From: UBA7803 sp041690675
GTDB taxonomy: Bacteria; Pseudomonadota; Gammaproteobacteria; Pseudomonadales; Azotimanducaceae
NCBI GenBank assembly: GCA_041690675.1
Contig: JAWLGU010000006.1
Coordinates: 32,585-96,584, forward strand
Reading direction: 5' to 3'
Length of the DNA stretch: 64,000 bases
The notes under the pieces are model-generated. The model was not told where the DNA came from and ran no database searches. It worked only from the letters and a program-made list of their open reading frames with translations. Position 1 is the first letter of the stretch. Each line of letters starts with the position of its first letter. The position numbers were made by a program, and so were the translations under genes. Positions 37,827-46,455 of the stretch are shown piece after piece.

Positions 37827-38000
37827 TCGCTATCCGCCATCCGCTATCCGCAGGAGGGGCGTTGCCAGAATCGCGGTCAACTTCTTCTGGGGCGTTAAGT
37901 TTCGCCTGGATCGCTTGGGTCTGGCGTTATGCCTCCAGCGGACAGCGGACAGCGGACAGCGGACAGCGGACAGCAGACAGCGGACAGCGGACAGCGACCT
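37827..38000. repeat. Inverted-heptamer intergenic element, copy 2
   Basis: The left array has TCGCTAT, CCGCCAT and CCGCTAT (37827-37847), then CCGCAGGAGGGG and a core with GCCAGAATCGCGG. After a longer spacer the right array has eight CGGACAG units (37939-37994, one variant CAGACAG). Read on the other strand these are CTGTCCG, that is CCGCTGT in another register, matching the left units of copy 3. The right end runs into CGACCTA, where CTA is the TAG stop of the zapA copy. The assembly breaks just beyond this array, so its true length is uncertain. Confidence 0.8.
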
Positions 38001-38086
38001 ACAATCCCAACTGCTTATGCTCGGCCAGCGCTTCACCGACGCGCTCGTTGAGCTGCTTGACCTTCACCTGGGTTTCCCGGGTCGCT
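37988..38086. repeat. 99-bp copy of the zapA 3' end before the gap
   Basis: These 99 bases are identical to 38187-38285 on the other side of the N run. They contain the last heptamer, the zapA stop codon and its last 29 codons. The simplest explanation is that two contigs ended in the same sequence and were joined with a fixed gap rather than merged. It should not be counted as a second zapA fragment. Confidence 0.9.
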
Positions 38087-38186
38087 NNNNNNNNNNNNNN
38101 NNNNNNNNNNNNNNNNNNNNNNNNNNNNNNNNNNNNNNNNNNNNNNNNNNNNNNNNNNNNNNNNNNNNNNNNNNNNNNNNNNNNNN
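38087..38186. other. Assembly gap, 100 N
   Basis: Exactly 100 N bases stand between two identical 99-bp flanks. The round number indicates a scaffolding placeholder of unknown true size. It lies at the right end of a heptamer array, which is a likely cause of the assembly break. Confidence 0.98.
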
Positions 38187-38197
38187 CGGACAGCGAC

Positions 38198-38509
38198 CTA
38201 CAATCCCAACTGCTTATGCTCGGCCAGCGCTTCACCGACGCGCTCGTTGAGCTGCTTGACCTTCACCTGGGTTTCCCGGGTCGCTTCCTCCACGGCGTTG
38301 CGCTTCTGCAGCAGCTCGTTGGCCAGGTTGAGCGCCGTCATGACGGCGATGCGGTCGAGGCCGAACACCTTGCCCGACTCGCGGATCTGGCGCATCTGCT
38401 GATCCAGGTAACGGGCCGACGCGGTGAGCGCGTCCACCTCGTCGATGCGGCAGCTCACCTGGTATTCCTTGTCCAGGATCTTCACGCTGACGGTGGTGGT
38501 ATCTGCCAT
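38198..38509 (-). CDS. zapA: Cell division protein ZapA
   Basis: ZapA binds and bundles FtsZ at the division ring. The 103-residue protein has the N-terminal VSVKILDKEYQVSC strand region, the DRIAVMTALNLANELL helix and a C-terminal coiled coil. It lies upstream of 6S RNA on the same strand, as in other proteobacteria, and 4 bp downstream of a small coiled-coil gene. The coding sequence is intact to the right of the assembly gap. A 99-bp copy of its 3' end before the gap is an artefact. Confidence 0.94.
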   Translation of the reverse strand: MADTTTVSVKILDKEYQVSCRIDEVDALTASARYLDQQMRQIRESGKVFGLDRIAVMTALNLANELLQKRNAVEEATRETQVKVKQLNERVGEALAEHKQLGL

Positions 38510-38513
38510 TGGG

Positions 38514-38720
38514 TCAATCCTGCTCGAGGGCCTTGAGTCGGGTGATCATGGATTCAACCCGGCTCTTCGCCAGCTCGTTCTTCTCGATCAGCTTCGCGCG
38601 CTCGGTAGTCCAGTTCTGCTGCTGGGCGCGCAGCGCACGGTTCTCGCGGCTCAGGATGGCGCACAGCTCGATCAGCTCGGTCACCTTCTTTTCCAGGGCC
38701 GCCCACTCCGGACTCGACAT
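38514..38720 (-). CDS. Small coiled-coil protein, TIGR02449 family (ZapB-like)
   Basis: This is a 68-residue protein starting MSSPEWAALEKKV that is predicted to be one continuous coiled coil (ELIELCAILSRENRALR and onwards). It matches the short TIGR02449-type proteins found directly upstream of zapA in gammaproteobacteria and resembles ZapB in size and composition. A role in the division ring together with ZapA is likely from context but not shown. The longer in-frame extension up to 39476 reads antisense to ygfB and is rejected. Confidence 0.85.
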   Translation of the reverse strand: MSSPEWAALEKKVTELIELCAILSRENRALRAQQQNWTTERAKLIEKNELAKSRVESMITRLKALEQD

Positions 38721-38831
38721 CGGAAAACCCGTCAGTTTGGCGCGGGCGTAAGTGTGCGCTGATTGCATCGGCATGTGAAGGAGGCGTTCTGTTAGCATAG
38801 GCCGCACCTGTATCCGGAGGCTCGTGACCTC

Positions 38832-39380
38832 GTGGCCGATCTCACCGCGCTCGCGTTGAACGCCGCTCATGGCCTGCCGGTGGCCGAGCTGCACGGTGTG
38901 GTGTGCGGCCTCGCCGTGTGCCACAGCGACCGGGTGCCCATGCAGGATCTGGTGGAGCTGGTGGGGACGGAAGCCCTCACCGACGAGGCTGCTGTGGCGC
39001 GGTTCGTCGAGGCCAGCGTGCGCAACCTGAAGGCCCCGGACATGACCTTCGCGCCGTTGCTGCCGGAGGACGAAGCGGAGCTCTCCGCCCGCCTCGAGGC
39101 TCTGGGACAATGGTGCGGCAGCTTCCTCGCCGGGCTGGCAGCCGGGCTCGCCCGGCAGGGTGCGGGCAGCCTGGACGACTGTCCGGAGGAGGTGCAGGAG
39201 ATCGTTCGCGACTTCTCGGCCATCGCTCGGGTCGACGCGGAGACTTCGGCCGATGACGAGACGGCAGCGGAACGCGAAGCCGCCGAGAGCGACCTGTTGG
39301 AGCTGCAGGAGTTCGTGAAGGTGGGAGTGCTGTTGATGATGAGCGTGTTCGGGCATGACGCCGACGATCCGTCCGAGTGA
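38832..39380 (+). CDS. ygfB: YgfB/UPF0149 family protein
   Basis: This is a 182-residue protein of the UPF0149 family, all-helical and of unknown biochemistry. In P. aeruginosa YgfB has been linked to regulation of a peptidoglycan amidase. Typical features are the N-terminal LPVAELHGVVCGLAVC, the central WCGSFLAGLAAGLARQ and the C-terminal ELQEFVKVGVLLMM. The start is GTG at 38832. It is divergent from the zapA pair and overlaps pepP by 26 bp. The ygfB-pepP-ubiH order is conserved. Confidence 0.92.
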   Translation: MADLTALALNAAHGLPVAELHGVVCGLAVCHSDRVPMQDLVELVGTEALTDEAAVARFVEASVRNLKAPDMTFAPLLPEDEAELSARLEALGQWCGSFLAGLAAGLARQGAGSLDDCPEEVQEIVRDFSAIARVDAETSADDETAAEREAAESDLLELQEFVKVGVLLMMSVFGHDADDPSE

Positions 39381-40692
39381 GTACCAGCGCCGGCGAGCGG
39401 CGCTGATGAGCATGATGCCCCCCGGCTCCGTGGCTGTGGTTCCCGCCGCCGGCATTCGATTGCGCAATCGCGACACCGAGTATCTGTTCCGCCAGGACAG
39501 CGATTTTCACTACCTGACGGGCTTCACGGAGCCCGACGCGGTGCTGGTGCTGGCGCCCGGCCGTGAGCACGGCGAGGTGATTCTGTTCTGCCGCGACCGC
39601 GATGCGCGCGCCGAGCTTTACGACGGCGAGCGCCTGGGACCCGAGCGGGCGGTGGAGGCGCTGCACCTGGACGACGCCTTTCCCGTGGCCGATATGGACG
39701 ACATCCTGCCGGGCATGCTCGAGGGCCGGGACCGCATCTACATGACGCTGGGCGAGCACCCGGAGCTGGACAACAAGGTGATCCACTGGGTCAGGTCCAT
39801 CCGCGCGCGGGAGGCCGGCGGGGCGCAGTCCCCCGGAGAGTTCGTGGCGCTCAAGCATCTGCTGCACGAGCAGCGGCTTTACAAGTCCGCTGCGGAGATC
39901 CGCATCATGCGGGAGGCGGCGCGCATCACCTGCAACGCTCACCGGCGCGCCATGGCCGCCTGCCGGCCGGGGATGACCGAGCTGGCCCTGGAGGCGGAGC
40001 TCATGCACGAGTTCCTCGTCAGCGGCGCCCGCTCGCCGGCGTATCCCAGCATCGTCGGGGCCGGCGCCAACACCTGCGTGCTGCACTACACCGCCAACGG
40101 CGGCACCATCCGGGCGGGCGATCTGGTGCTCATCGACGCCGGCTGCGAGTTCCAGCACTACGCCTCGGACGTGACCCGCACCTTCCCCGCCGACGGCACC
40201 TTCAGCCGCACCCAGCAGGCGATCTACGAAGTCGTGCTGGAAGCCAACCGTCGGGCCATTGCCAGTTGCCGGCCGGGGGCCCAGTTCACGACCCCGCACG
40301 AGGTGGCGGTGAGGGTCATGGTGGAAGGGCTTTTGGAGCTGAAGCTGCTGCGCGGCGACGCGGACGAGATCGTCGCCGATGGCTCCTACCGCACGTTCTG
40401 TCCCCACAACACCTCCCATTGGCTGGGCAGCGACGTTCACGACGTGGGCGACTATCGGGTGGGAGGCGCCTCCCGCGAGCTGGAGCCGGGCATGGTGCTC
40501 ACCATCGAGCCCGGCCTCTACCTGCCGCCGGGCGACGCCACCGCCCATCTGCCGCCGCGCTGGCGGGGTCTGGGCGTGCGTGTCGAGGACGACGTGCTCA
40601 TCACCCGGGACGGCTGCGAGGTGCTGACCGCGGACGCTCCGAAATCCGTCGAGGACATCCACCGGGTCATGAGGAAGCGCCGCCGTGACTGA
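39355..40692 (+). CDS. pepP: Xaa-Pro aminopeptidase P
   Basis: PepP removes the N-terminal residue before proline. The 445-residue protein has an N-terminal creatinase-like domain (RNRDTEYLFRQDSDFHYLTGF) and a C-terminal pita-bread domain. The dinuclear metal ligands are D261, D272, H355 (SHWLG), E385 (TIEPGLY) and E411 (VRVEDDV), in the positions of the E. coli enzyme. It overlaps ygfB at the start and the Ubi hydroxylase at the end (8 bp). Confidence 0.96.
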   Translation: MTPTIRPSEYQRRRAALMSMMPPGSVAVVPAAGIRLRNRDTEYLFRQDSDFHYLTGFTEPDAVLVLAPGREHGEVILFCRDRDARAELYDGERLGPERAVEALHLDDAFPVADMDDILPGMLEGRDRIYMTLGEHPELDNKVIHWVRSIRAREAGGAQSPGEFVALKHLLHEQRLYKSAAEIRIMREAARITCNAHRRAMAACRPGMTELALEAELMHEFLVSGARSPAYPSIVGAGANTCVLHYTANGGTIRAGDLVLIDAGCEFQHYASDVTRTFPADGTFSRTQQAIYEVVLEANRRAIASCRPGAQFTTPHEVAVRVMVEGLLELKLLRGDADEIVADGSYRTFCPHNTSHWLGSDVHDVGDYRVGGASRELEPGMVLTIEPGLYLPPGDATAHLPPRWRGLGVRVEDDVLITRDGCEVLTADAPKSVEDIHRVMRKRRRD

Positions 40693-41896
40693 GCTCGGCG
40701 GCGCCACGGCGATCTGCGACGTGGCGGTGGTGGGCGGCGGCCTGATCGGTGCTGCTGCCGCACTGGGGGTGGCCCGGCAGGGCCGCAGGGTGGTGCTGCT
40801 GGAGCCGTCCCAGCCGGCACTGCAGCGTGGGGTTCTGGGGGTGGACGTGCGCAACGTGGCGGTATCGCCGGCCTCCCAGACGCTGCTGCAGCGTCTCGGC
40901 GTATGGAGCCGAGTGGCCGGTGCCGCCTACCGGTCCATGGAGGTGTGGGAGGAGCGCGGCACCCGGGCCATGGTCTTCGACGCGGCCGAGGTGAACCGCG
41001 CCGAGCTCGGCTGGATCGTCGAGAACAGCGTGGCGACCGTGGCGTTGTGGGACGCCCTGCGCCGCCACGAGGGGGTGACCATTCGTCCGGCCCGGGTGCT
41101 CGGTGCGAAGCCGGGGGAAAGTGGCGTGGATCTGGAGCTGGAAGACGGCGGTATTCGCGCCCGCCTGCTGCTCGCCGCCGACGGCGCGCGGTCGCCCCTG
41201 CGGGCCGAACTCGGGGTCGCGGTGGAGACCTTCGATACCGGCCACGCGGCCCTGGCCACCGTGGTGCGCACCCGGCAGCCCCACGACGGGGTGGCGTATC
41301 AGCGCTTCCTCCTGGAGGGACCGGTGGCTCTGCTGCCGAGCCGGGAACCGCGGCTCTGCTCCGTGGTGTGGTCGCAGCCGCCGGAGCAGGCCGCCCGCCG
41401 CCGGGACATCCCGGAAGACGAGTTCTGCGCCGAGCTGGGCCGCTGCCTGCAGCACCGTCTCGGGGCGGTCGAGGCCGTCGACCAGCGGCTGGTGTTTCCC
41501 CTGCAGCAGCTTCTGGCGAGCACCTTCAATCCCCATCCCCGGGTCCTGCTCGTGGGCGATGCGGCCCGGGTGCTGCACCCGCTGGCCGGGCTCGGCGCCA
41601 ACGTGGGCTTCGAGGACGTGCGGGATCTGCTCGCCGTGCTCGATGCTCTGCCCGCGAGCGCCGATCCGGGCACACCGGGGTTGTGGCGGGCCTTCGATCG
41701 CCGGCGCCGGGCCCGGGCCCGGCTGATGCTCGGCGTCATGAGCGGCCTGCGGCGGGTCTATGCCCGGGGCGACCCCGTGAGCCAGCTGCTGCGCAACACC
41801 GGCGTGGCATTGCTCGGCCGATTGGCCCCCGTGAAGCGCCAGGTCATGATGGAGGCCATGGGCCTCGGCGCGGTGGCGCAGGGCATGGCCCGCTGA
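40685..41896 (+). CDS. UbiH/UbiF/UbiI-type FAD monooxygenase
   Basis: This 403-residue flavoprotein hydroxylase belongs to the family that hydroxylates the ubiquinone ring. It has the FAD motif VVGGGLIGAAAALGVA near residue 14, the DG motif (AADGARSPLRAELGV) and the C-terminal GDAARVLHPLAGLGANVGFEDV. In relatives pepP is followed by ubiH and then a second hydroxylase (ubiI/visC); only one gene is here, and I cannot tell from sequence which ring position it serves. The usual GDAAH is GDAAR. gcvT follows after 71 bp. Confidence 0.88.
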   Translation: MTELGGATAICDVAVVGGGLIGAAAALGVARQGRRVVLLEPSQPALQRGVLGVDVRNVAVSPASQTLLQRLGVWSRVAGAAYRSMEVWEERGTRAMVFDAAEVNRAELGWIVENSVATVALWDALRRHEGVTIRPARVLGAKPGESGVDLELEDGGIRARLLLAADGARSPLRAELGVAVETFDTGHAALATVVRTRQPHDGVAYQRFLLEGPVALLPSREPRLCSVVWSQPPEQAARRRDIPEDEFCAELGRCLQHRLGAVEAVDQRLVFPLQQLLASTFNPHPRVLLVGDAARVLHPLAGLGANVGFEDVRDLLAVLDALPASADPGTPGLWRAFDRRRRARARLMLGVMSGLRRVYARGDPVSQLLRNTGVALLGRLAPVKRQVMMEAMGLGAVAQGMAR

Positions 41897-41929
41897 CGAT
41901 CGGTCCATCGGTCGCCTGCATCCGGCGGC

Positions 41930-41945
41930 AGCGATACAATGCGCG
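41930..41945 (+). promoter_or_regulatory. Candidate -10 for the gcv operon
   Basis: GATACAAT contains TACAAT (41935-41940), a five-of-six -10 match, 28 bp before the gcvT start. No convincing -35 is present. The 71-bp gap is too short for a tandem glycine riboswitch, and I see no riboswitch motif in it. Confidence 0.4.
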
Positions 41946-41967
41946 CTCCTCGCCACCAGGGTGCCCC

Positions 41968-43050
41968 ATGACCGAAACCGCTGCTCTTCGCCGTACCCCG
42001 CTGTACCAGGCTCACCTGGCCGCCGGCGGCAAGATGGTGGATTTCGCCGGCTGGGAGATGCCCCTGCATTACGGCTCCCAGATCGCCGAGCACCGGGCGG
42101 TGCGGGCCTCCGCAGGAGTGTTCGACGTCTCCCACATGACCGTGGTGGACATCGCCGGCGAAGGCGCCTTGCCGTTCCTCCGGCGCCTCGTGGCCAACGA
42201 TGTGGCCAAGCTGAAAGGGCCCGGAAAGGCGCTCTACGGGGTGCTGCTGAACGAGTCCGGCGGCATTATCGACGACCTCATCGTCTACCGCCGCGAGTCC
42301 GGCTACCGGGCGGTGGTGAACGCGTCCACCCGCGACAAGGTGCTCGACTGGCTGGCCGCTCACCGCAGCGACGGTGTGGAGCTCGCCGAGCGCGACCTGG
42401 CCATGCTCGCCGTCCAGGGGCCCGAAGCCCTTGCTCGATTCCAGGCGGCATCCGGGTGGCGCCAGGTGGACGAAATCGCCCCGTTCACCGTGCGTGAACA
42501 GGGGGATTGGATGGTCGCCCGCACCGGCTACACCGGCGAAGACGGGGTGGAAGTGATCTTGCCGGCGGCGGATGCAGAGTCACTGTGGCGGGCGCTGCTC
42601 GAGGCCGGCGTGCAGCCTTCTGGCCTCGGAGCCCGGGACACGCTGCGCCTGGAAGCGGGGCTGAACCTCTACGGCCAGGACATGGACGAGACCACCAGCC
42701 CGCTGGTTTCCAACCTGGCGTGGACCGTGGCCTGGGCGCCCGAGGAACGGACGTTCGTGGGGCGGGAGGCGTTGGAGCGAGAGCGCGCCCGGGGGCCGGC
42801 CACCCGGCTCACCGGCCTGGTGCTGGAGGCGCGCGGGGTGCTGCGGCACGGCCAGCGGGTGGTTACGGAGGCCGGGGAAGGCGTGGTGACCAGTGGTATC
42901 TTTTCGCCGACGTTGGGGTACAGTATCGCGCTGGCGCGGCTCCCCCGGTCGGCGCGGGGCGAGTGCCAGGTGGTCGTGCGCGGCAAGCTCATGACGGCAC
43001 GCATCGTCAAGCCGCCGTTCGTCCGCCAGGGAAAGAAAGTATTCGATTGA
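41968..43050 (+). CDS. gcvT: Glycine cleavage system T protein (aminomethyltransferase)
   Basis: GcvT takes the aminomethyl group from lipoyl-GcvH, releases ammonia and passes the carbon to THF. The 360-residue protein has GKMVDFAGWEMPLHYGS, FDVSHMTVVDI, ARTGYTGEDGVEV, the GLGARDTLRLEAGLNLYG signature and ALARLPRSARG near the end. ATG 41968 is chosen because the longer frame reads through the Ubi gene. It leads the gcvT-gcvH-gcvPA-gcvPB operon. Confidence 0.97.
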   Translation: MTETAALRRTPLYQAHLAAGGKMVDFAGWEMPLHYGSQIAEHRAVRASAGVFDVSHMTVVDIAGEGALPFLRRLVANDVAKLKGPGKALYGVLLNESGGIIDDLIVYRRESGYRAVVNASTRDKVLDWLAAHRSDGVELAERDLAMLAVQGPEALARFQAASGWRQVDEIAPFTVREQGDWMVARTGYTGEDGVEVILPAADAESLWRALLEAGVQPSGLGARDTLRLEAGLNLYGQDMDETTSPLVSNLAWTVAWAPEERTFVGREALERERARGPATRLTGLVLEARGVLRHGQRVVTEAGEGVVTSGIFSPTLGYSIALARLPRSARGECQVVVRGKLMTARIVKPPFVRQGKKVFD

Positions 43051-43125
43051 ACTCCCTCGATCCGCGGGGCATCCCGCTCGAGCGAGGGCCGCAGCAGCCA
43101 ACGAGGAACCGTTTCGGAGTCATTG

Positions 43126-43521
43126 ATGAGCGAGATTCCATCCGAGCTCAAATACGCCCGCACCCATGAATGGGCGCGGCTCGAGGAGGACGGCACCGTG
43201 ACGGTGGGCATCACGGACCACGCCCAGGAGGCGCTCGGTGACGTGGTGTTCGTCGAGCATCCGGAGGTGGGCCAGCAGCTCGCCGCCGAGGAGGAGGCCG
43301 CGGTGGTGGAGTCCGTGAAGGCGGCATCCGACATCTACGCCCCCGTTTCCGGCACCGTGGTGGCCGTGAACGAGGCTCTGGAAGATGCCCCGGAGAACGT
43401 CAACCAGGATCCGTACGGCAACGGCTGGTTCTTCCGCCTCGAGCCCGACGATCCCGCAGACCTGAACGATCTGCTGGACGCGGAAGGCTACGGGGAGTTT
43501 CTGGAAACCGAAGAGCACTGA
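43126..43521 (+). CDS. gcvH: Glycine cleavage system H protein
   Basis: GcvH carries the lipoyl arm that shuttles the aminomethyl intermediate between P, T and L proteins. The 131-residue protein has K65 in VESVKAASD as the lipoylation site, in a region starting DVVFVEHPEVGQ. The ATG at 43126 is chosen; a TTG three bases upstream is also in frame. gcvPA follows after 66 bp. Confidence 0.97.
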   Translation: MSEIPSELKYARTHEWARLEEDGTVTVGITDHAQEALGDVVFVEHPEVGQQLAAEEEAAVVESVKAASDIYAPVSGTVVAVNEALEDAPENVNQDPYGNGWFFRLEPDDPADLNDLLDAEGYGEFLETEEH

Positions 43522-43587
43522 GCACACCGGACTGGCGCACCCGGCCGCCCCCGCAGTAATACATTCAGAAGTCTGACGGAGCGTTGC

Positions 43588-44940
43588 ATGCCTTTCATCC
43601 CGCACACGGCGGCGGAAGAGCGGCTGATGCTGTCCGAAATCGGCGTGGACAGCATCGAGGCCTTGTTCGACGAGATTCCCCAGGCGATGCGCGCCGGCGT
43701 CCTGACCCAGGTGCCGCACGGGGTCAGCGAAATGGAGATGCTAAGGGATCTGGGCGCCCGCGCGGCCCGTGACCGCGCCGGCGTGTGTTTCCTCGGCGCC
43801 GGCTGCTATGACCACCATGTCCCGGCGGCGGTGTGGGATCTGGCCTCCCGGGGCGAGTTCATGACCGCCTACACCCCCTATCAGGCCGAGGCGAGCCAGG
43901 GGACGCTGCAGGTGATCTACGAGTACCAGACCATGATGGCGGGACTCACCGGCCTGGATGTCTCCAACGCCTCGGTGTACGACGGTGCTTCCGGGCTGGC
44001 CGAGGCGGTGCTGATGGCGGTGCGGGCGAATCGCAAGGCGAGGAGCCGCACCGTGCTGGTGCCGGAGACCGTGCACCCCCATTATCTGGAGACGGCCCGC
44101 AACATCGTCGGCACCCAGGGCGTGGAGATCGTCAGCGTGCCGGTGGCGGAGGACGGCCGCGTGGATCGGGCTGGGTTGGCGGGAGCGGAACCGGCGGTGG
44201 CGCTGGTGCTGCAGCAGCCGAACTTCTTCGGTGTACTGGAAGACGTGAACGATCTCACCGACTGGGCTCACCAGCAGGGGGCGCTGGTCATCGCAGTGGT
44301 GAATCCGCTGTCCCTGGCGGTGCTGCAGCCTCCGGGCGAATGGGGGGAAACCGGTGCCGACATCGCCTGCGGCGACGGTCAGCCATTCGGCATTCCCATG
44401 TCCTCCGGCGGGCCGTCGTTCGGCTTCATCTGCTGCCGCGACGCCTTCGTCCGGCAGATGCCCGGGCGCATCATCGGCCGCACCGTGGACCTCGAGGGCC
44501 GCCCGGGATACACGCTGACCCTGCAGGCCCGCGAGCAGCACATCCGCCGCGGCAAAGCCACGTCGAACATCTGCACCAATCAGGGGTTGCTGGTGACCGC
44601 CGCAACCATTCATCTGAGCCTCTTGGGGGCGGCCGGGCTGTCGGCGGTGGCCAGGTCCTGCGCGGCCAACACCCGCCGCCTGGTGAGGCGGCTGACCGGC
44701 GTGGCCGGGGTGAGCCAGCGGTTTCCGGCGCCGTACTTCCACGAGGCGGTGCTCGAGCTGCCCACGGAGGCGGGCCCGGTGGTGGAGGCTCTGCTGGAGC
44801 ACGGCATTCTGGGGGGGCTGGCGCTGGGCGACTACCGGCCCGAGCTGTCCCGCTCGCTTCTCGTCTGCGCCACCGAGAAGCGCACCGAGAGCGAGATCGA
44901 GGCCTACGGCCGGGCGCTGGAGGAGGTGCTGGTATCATGA
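43588..44940 (+). CDS. gcvPA: Glycine dehydrogenase (decarboxylating) subunit 1
   Basis: This 450-residue protein is the N-terminal half of the P-protein, here a separate subunit. It starts MPFIPHTAAEERLMLSEIGVDSIEALFDEIP, typical of subunit 1, and has the GAGCYDHHVPAAVW and TAYTPYQAEASQGTLQ segments. The gene overlaps gcvPB in an ATGA junction, so the two subunits should be made in equal amounts. A split P-protein is found in Gram-positives and part of the gammaproteobacteria, while E. coli and Pseudomonas have a single gene. Confidence 0.96.
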   Translation: MPFIPHTAAEERLMLSEIGVDSIEALFDEIPQAMRAGVLTQVPHGVSEMEMLRDLGARAARDRAGVCFLGAGCYDHHVPAAVWDLASRGEFMTAYTPYQAEASQGTLQVIYEYQTMMAGLTGLDVSNASVYDGASGLAEAVLMAVRANRKARSRTVLVPETVHPHYLETARNIVGTQGVEIVSVPVAEDGRVDRAGLAGAEPAVALVLQQPNFFGVLEDVNDLTDWAHQQGALVIAVVNPLSLAVLQPPGEWGETGADIACGDGQPFGIPMSSGGPSFGFICCRDAFVRQMPGRIIGRTVDLEGRPGYTLTLQAREQHIRRGKATSNICTNQGLLVTAATIHLSLLGAAGLSAVARSCAANTRRLVRRLTGVAGVSQRFPAPYFHEAVLELPTEAGPVVEALLEHGILGGLALGDYRPELSRSLLVCATEKRTESEIEAYGRALEEVLVS

Positions 44941-46448
44941 GCGACCGTGACGTGACCCCCTCCCGACACCGGACCATCTTCGAGCTCGGCCGCGAAGGGC
45001 GCCTGGCTCGTGCCCAGCAGGTGGCGGCGCCGCCTGCGGAGGAGGCGCTGGACGGCATCCCCACCGAGATCCTGCGCGCGTCGCCGCCCAGGCTGCCCGA
45101 GGTCTCGGAGCTCCAGGTGGTGCGCCACTACACCACCCTGTCCCAGCGCAACTTCTCCATCGACACCCAGTTCTACCCCCTGGGCTCGTGCACCATGAAG
45201 TACAACCCGCGGGGTGCTCACGCGGCGGCCATGCATCCGGACTTCCTGGGCCGGCATCCCCTGGCGCCGGAGGCGGTGAGCCAGGGCTTCATGTCCTGCC
45301 TCTACGAGCTCCAGGAGATCCTCAAGGACGTCACCGGCATGCGCGGCGTGTCGCTGACCCCCATGGCAGGGGCTCAGGGGGAGTTGGCGGGGGTGGCCAT
45401 GATCCGCGCCTACCACCAGGCCCGTGGCGACCACCAGCGCACCGAGATCCTGGTGCCCAGCGCCGCTCACGGCACCAACCCGGCCACGGCGGTGATGTGC
45501 GGCTACAAGGTGACCGAGGTCCCCGTGGACAAGCTCGGCGATGTCGATCTGGAGGCGCTGAAGGCCGCCGTGGGGCCGCAGACCGCGGGCATCATGATGA
45601 CCAACCCGTCCACCTGCGGGGTCTTCGAGCGTCGCATCGAGGAAATCGCCCGGGTCGTCCACGACGCGGGCGGCCTGCTCTATTACGACGGCGCCAACCT
45701 GAACGCCATCCTCGGCCAGGTGAAGCCCGGCGACATGGGCTTCGACGTGCTGCACATGAATCTGCACAAGACCTTCGCCACGCCCCACGGCGGTGGCGGC
45801 CCGGGCGCCGGCCCCGTGGGGGTAGGTGAGCGCTTACTTCCCTTCCTGCCTACGCCCATCGTGGGCAAGGACGGCGATCGCTACCGCTGGCTGACCAAGG
45901 CGGATCTGCCCCAGTCCATCGGCCGGCTGTCGGGGTTTGCCGGCAACGCGGGCATCCTGCTGCGGGCGCTGGCCTACGCGCTCGTGCTGGGGCGGGAAGG
46001 CATGACTCGGGTAGGCCGGTACGCCACCCTGAACGCCAACTACCTGGCCCGGCGGTTGGAGCGGGCGGGGTTCGCCCTGGCCTATCCGGAGCGGCGGGCC
46101 ACCCACGAGTTCATCCTCACTTTCGCCGAGCAGGCCAGGAATCTGCAGGTGAATGCCATGGACTTCGCCAAGCGCCTGCTCGACTACGGCATCCACTCAC
46201 CCACCACCTACTTTCCGCTGCTGGTGCCGGAGTGCTTCCTGGTGGAGCCCACCGAGACGGAGACCAAGGCCGAGCTGGACGCCTTCGTGGATGCCCTGGT
46301 GGCCATTCAGCAGGAGGCGGAGTCCCAGCCGGACCTGGTGCGGGGGGCTCCCTACTCCCTGCCGGTGCGCCGGCTCGACGACGTCAAGGCGGCGCGCGAG
46401 CTCGATCTGGTCTGGGCGGAGCCGACGCCGCCGGCAACCGCGGGCTGA
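44937..46448 (+). CDS. gcvPB: Glycine dehydrogenase (decarboxylating) subunit 2
   Basis: This 503-residue protein is the C-terminal, PLP-binding half of the P-protein, which decarboxylates glycine and loads the aminomethyl group onto GcvH. K278 in MNLHKTFATPHGGGGPG is the PLP lysine. SCTMKYNPRGAHAAAMHP and SAAHGTNPATAVMCG are also present. It starts in the gcvPA stop (ATGA). It converges on the YyaL-like gene with 7 bp between the ends, and no terminator hairpin is apparent there. Confidence 0.97.
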   Translation: MSDRDVTPSRHRTIFELGREGRLARAQQVAAPPAEEALDGIPTEILRASPPRLPEVSELQVVRHYTTLSQRNFSIDTQFYPLGSCTMKYNPRGAHAAAMHPDFLGRHPLAPEAVSQGFMSCLYELQEILKDVTGMRGVSLTPMAGAQGELAGVAMIRAYHQARGDHQRTEILVPSAAHGTNPATAVMCGYKVTEVPVDKLGDVDLEALKAAVGPQTAGIMMTNPSTCGVFERRIEEIARVVHDAGGLLYYDGANLNAILGQVKPGDMGFDVLHMNLHKTFATPHGGGGPGAGPVGVGERLLPFLPTPIVGKDGDRYRWLTKADLPQSIGRLSGFAGNAGILLRALAYALVLGREGMTRVGRYATLNANYLARRLERAGFALAYPERRATHEFILTFAEQARNLQVNAMDFAKRLLDYGIHSPTTYFPLLVPECFLVEPTETETKAELDAFVDALVAIQQEAESQPDLVRGAPYSLPVRRLDDVKAARELDLVWAEPTPPATAG

Positions 46449-46455
46449 GCCCGGC

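Noticed and set aside
37553..37840. A 95-codon frame between fau and the heptamer repeat
   Set aside because: The region is 6S RNA, shown by the closing stem and conserved 3' hairpin; the frame is incidental.
37988..38086. A truncated second copy of zapA
   Set aside because: It is a 99-bp exact copy bordering a 100-N gap, best explained by unmerged contig ends.
41897..41967. Glycine riboswitch before gcvT
   Set aside because: The 71-bp gap is too short for the tandem form, and I could not find the conserved aptamer segments.
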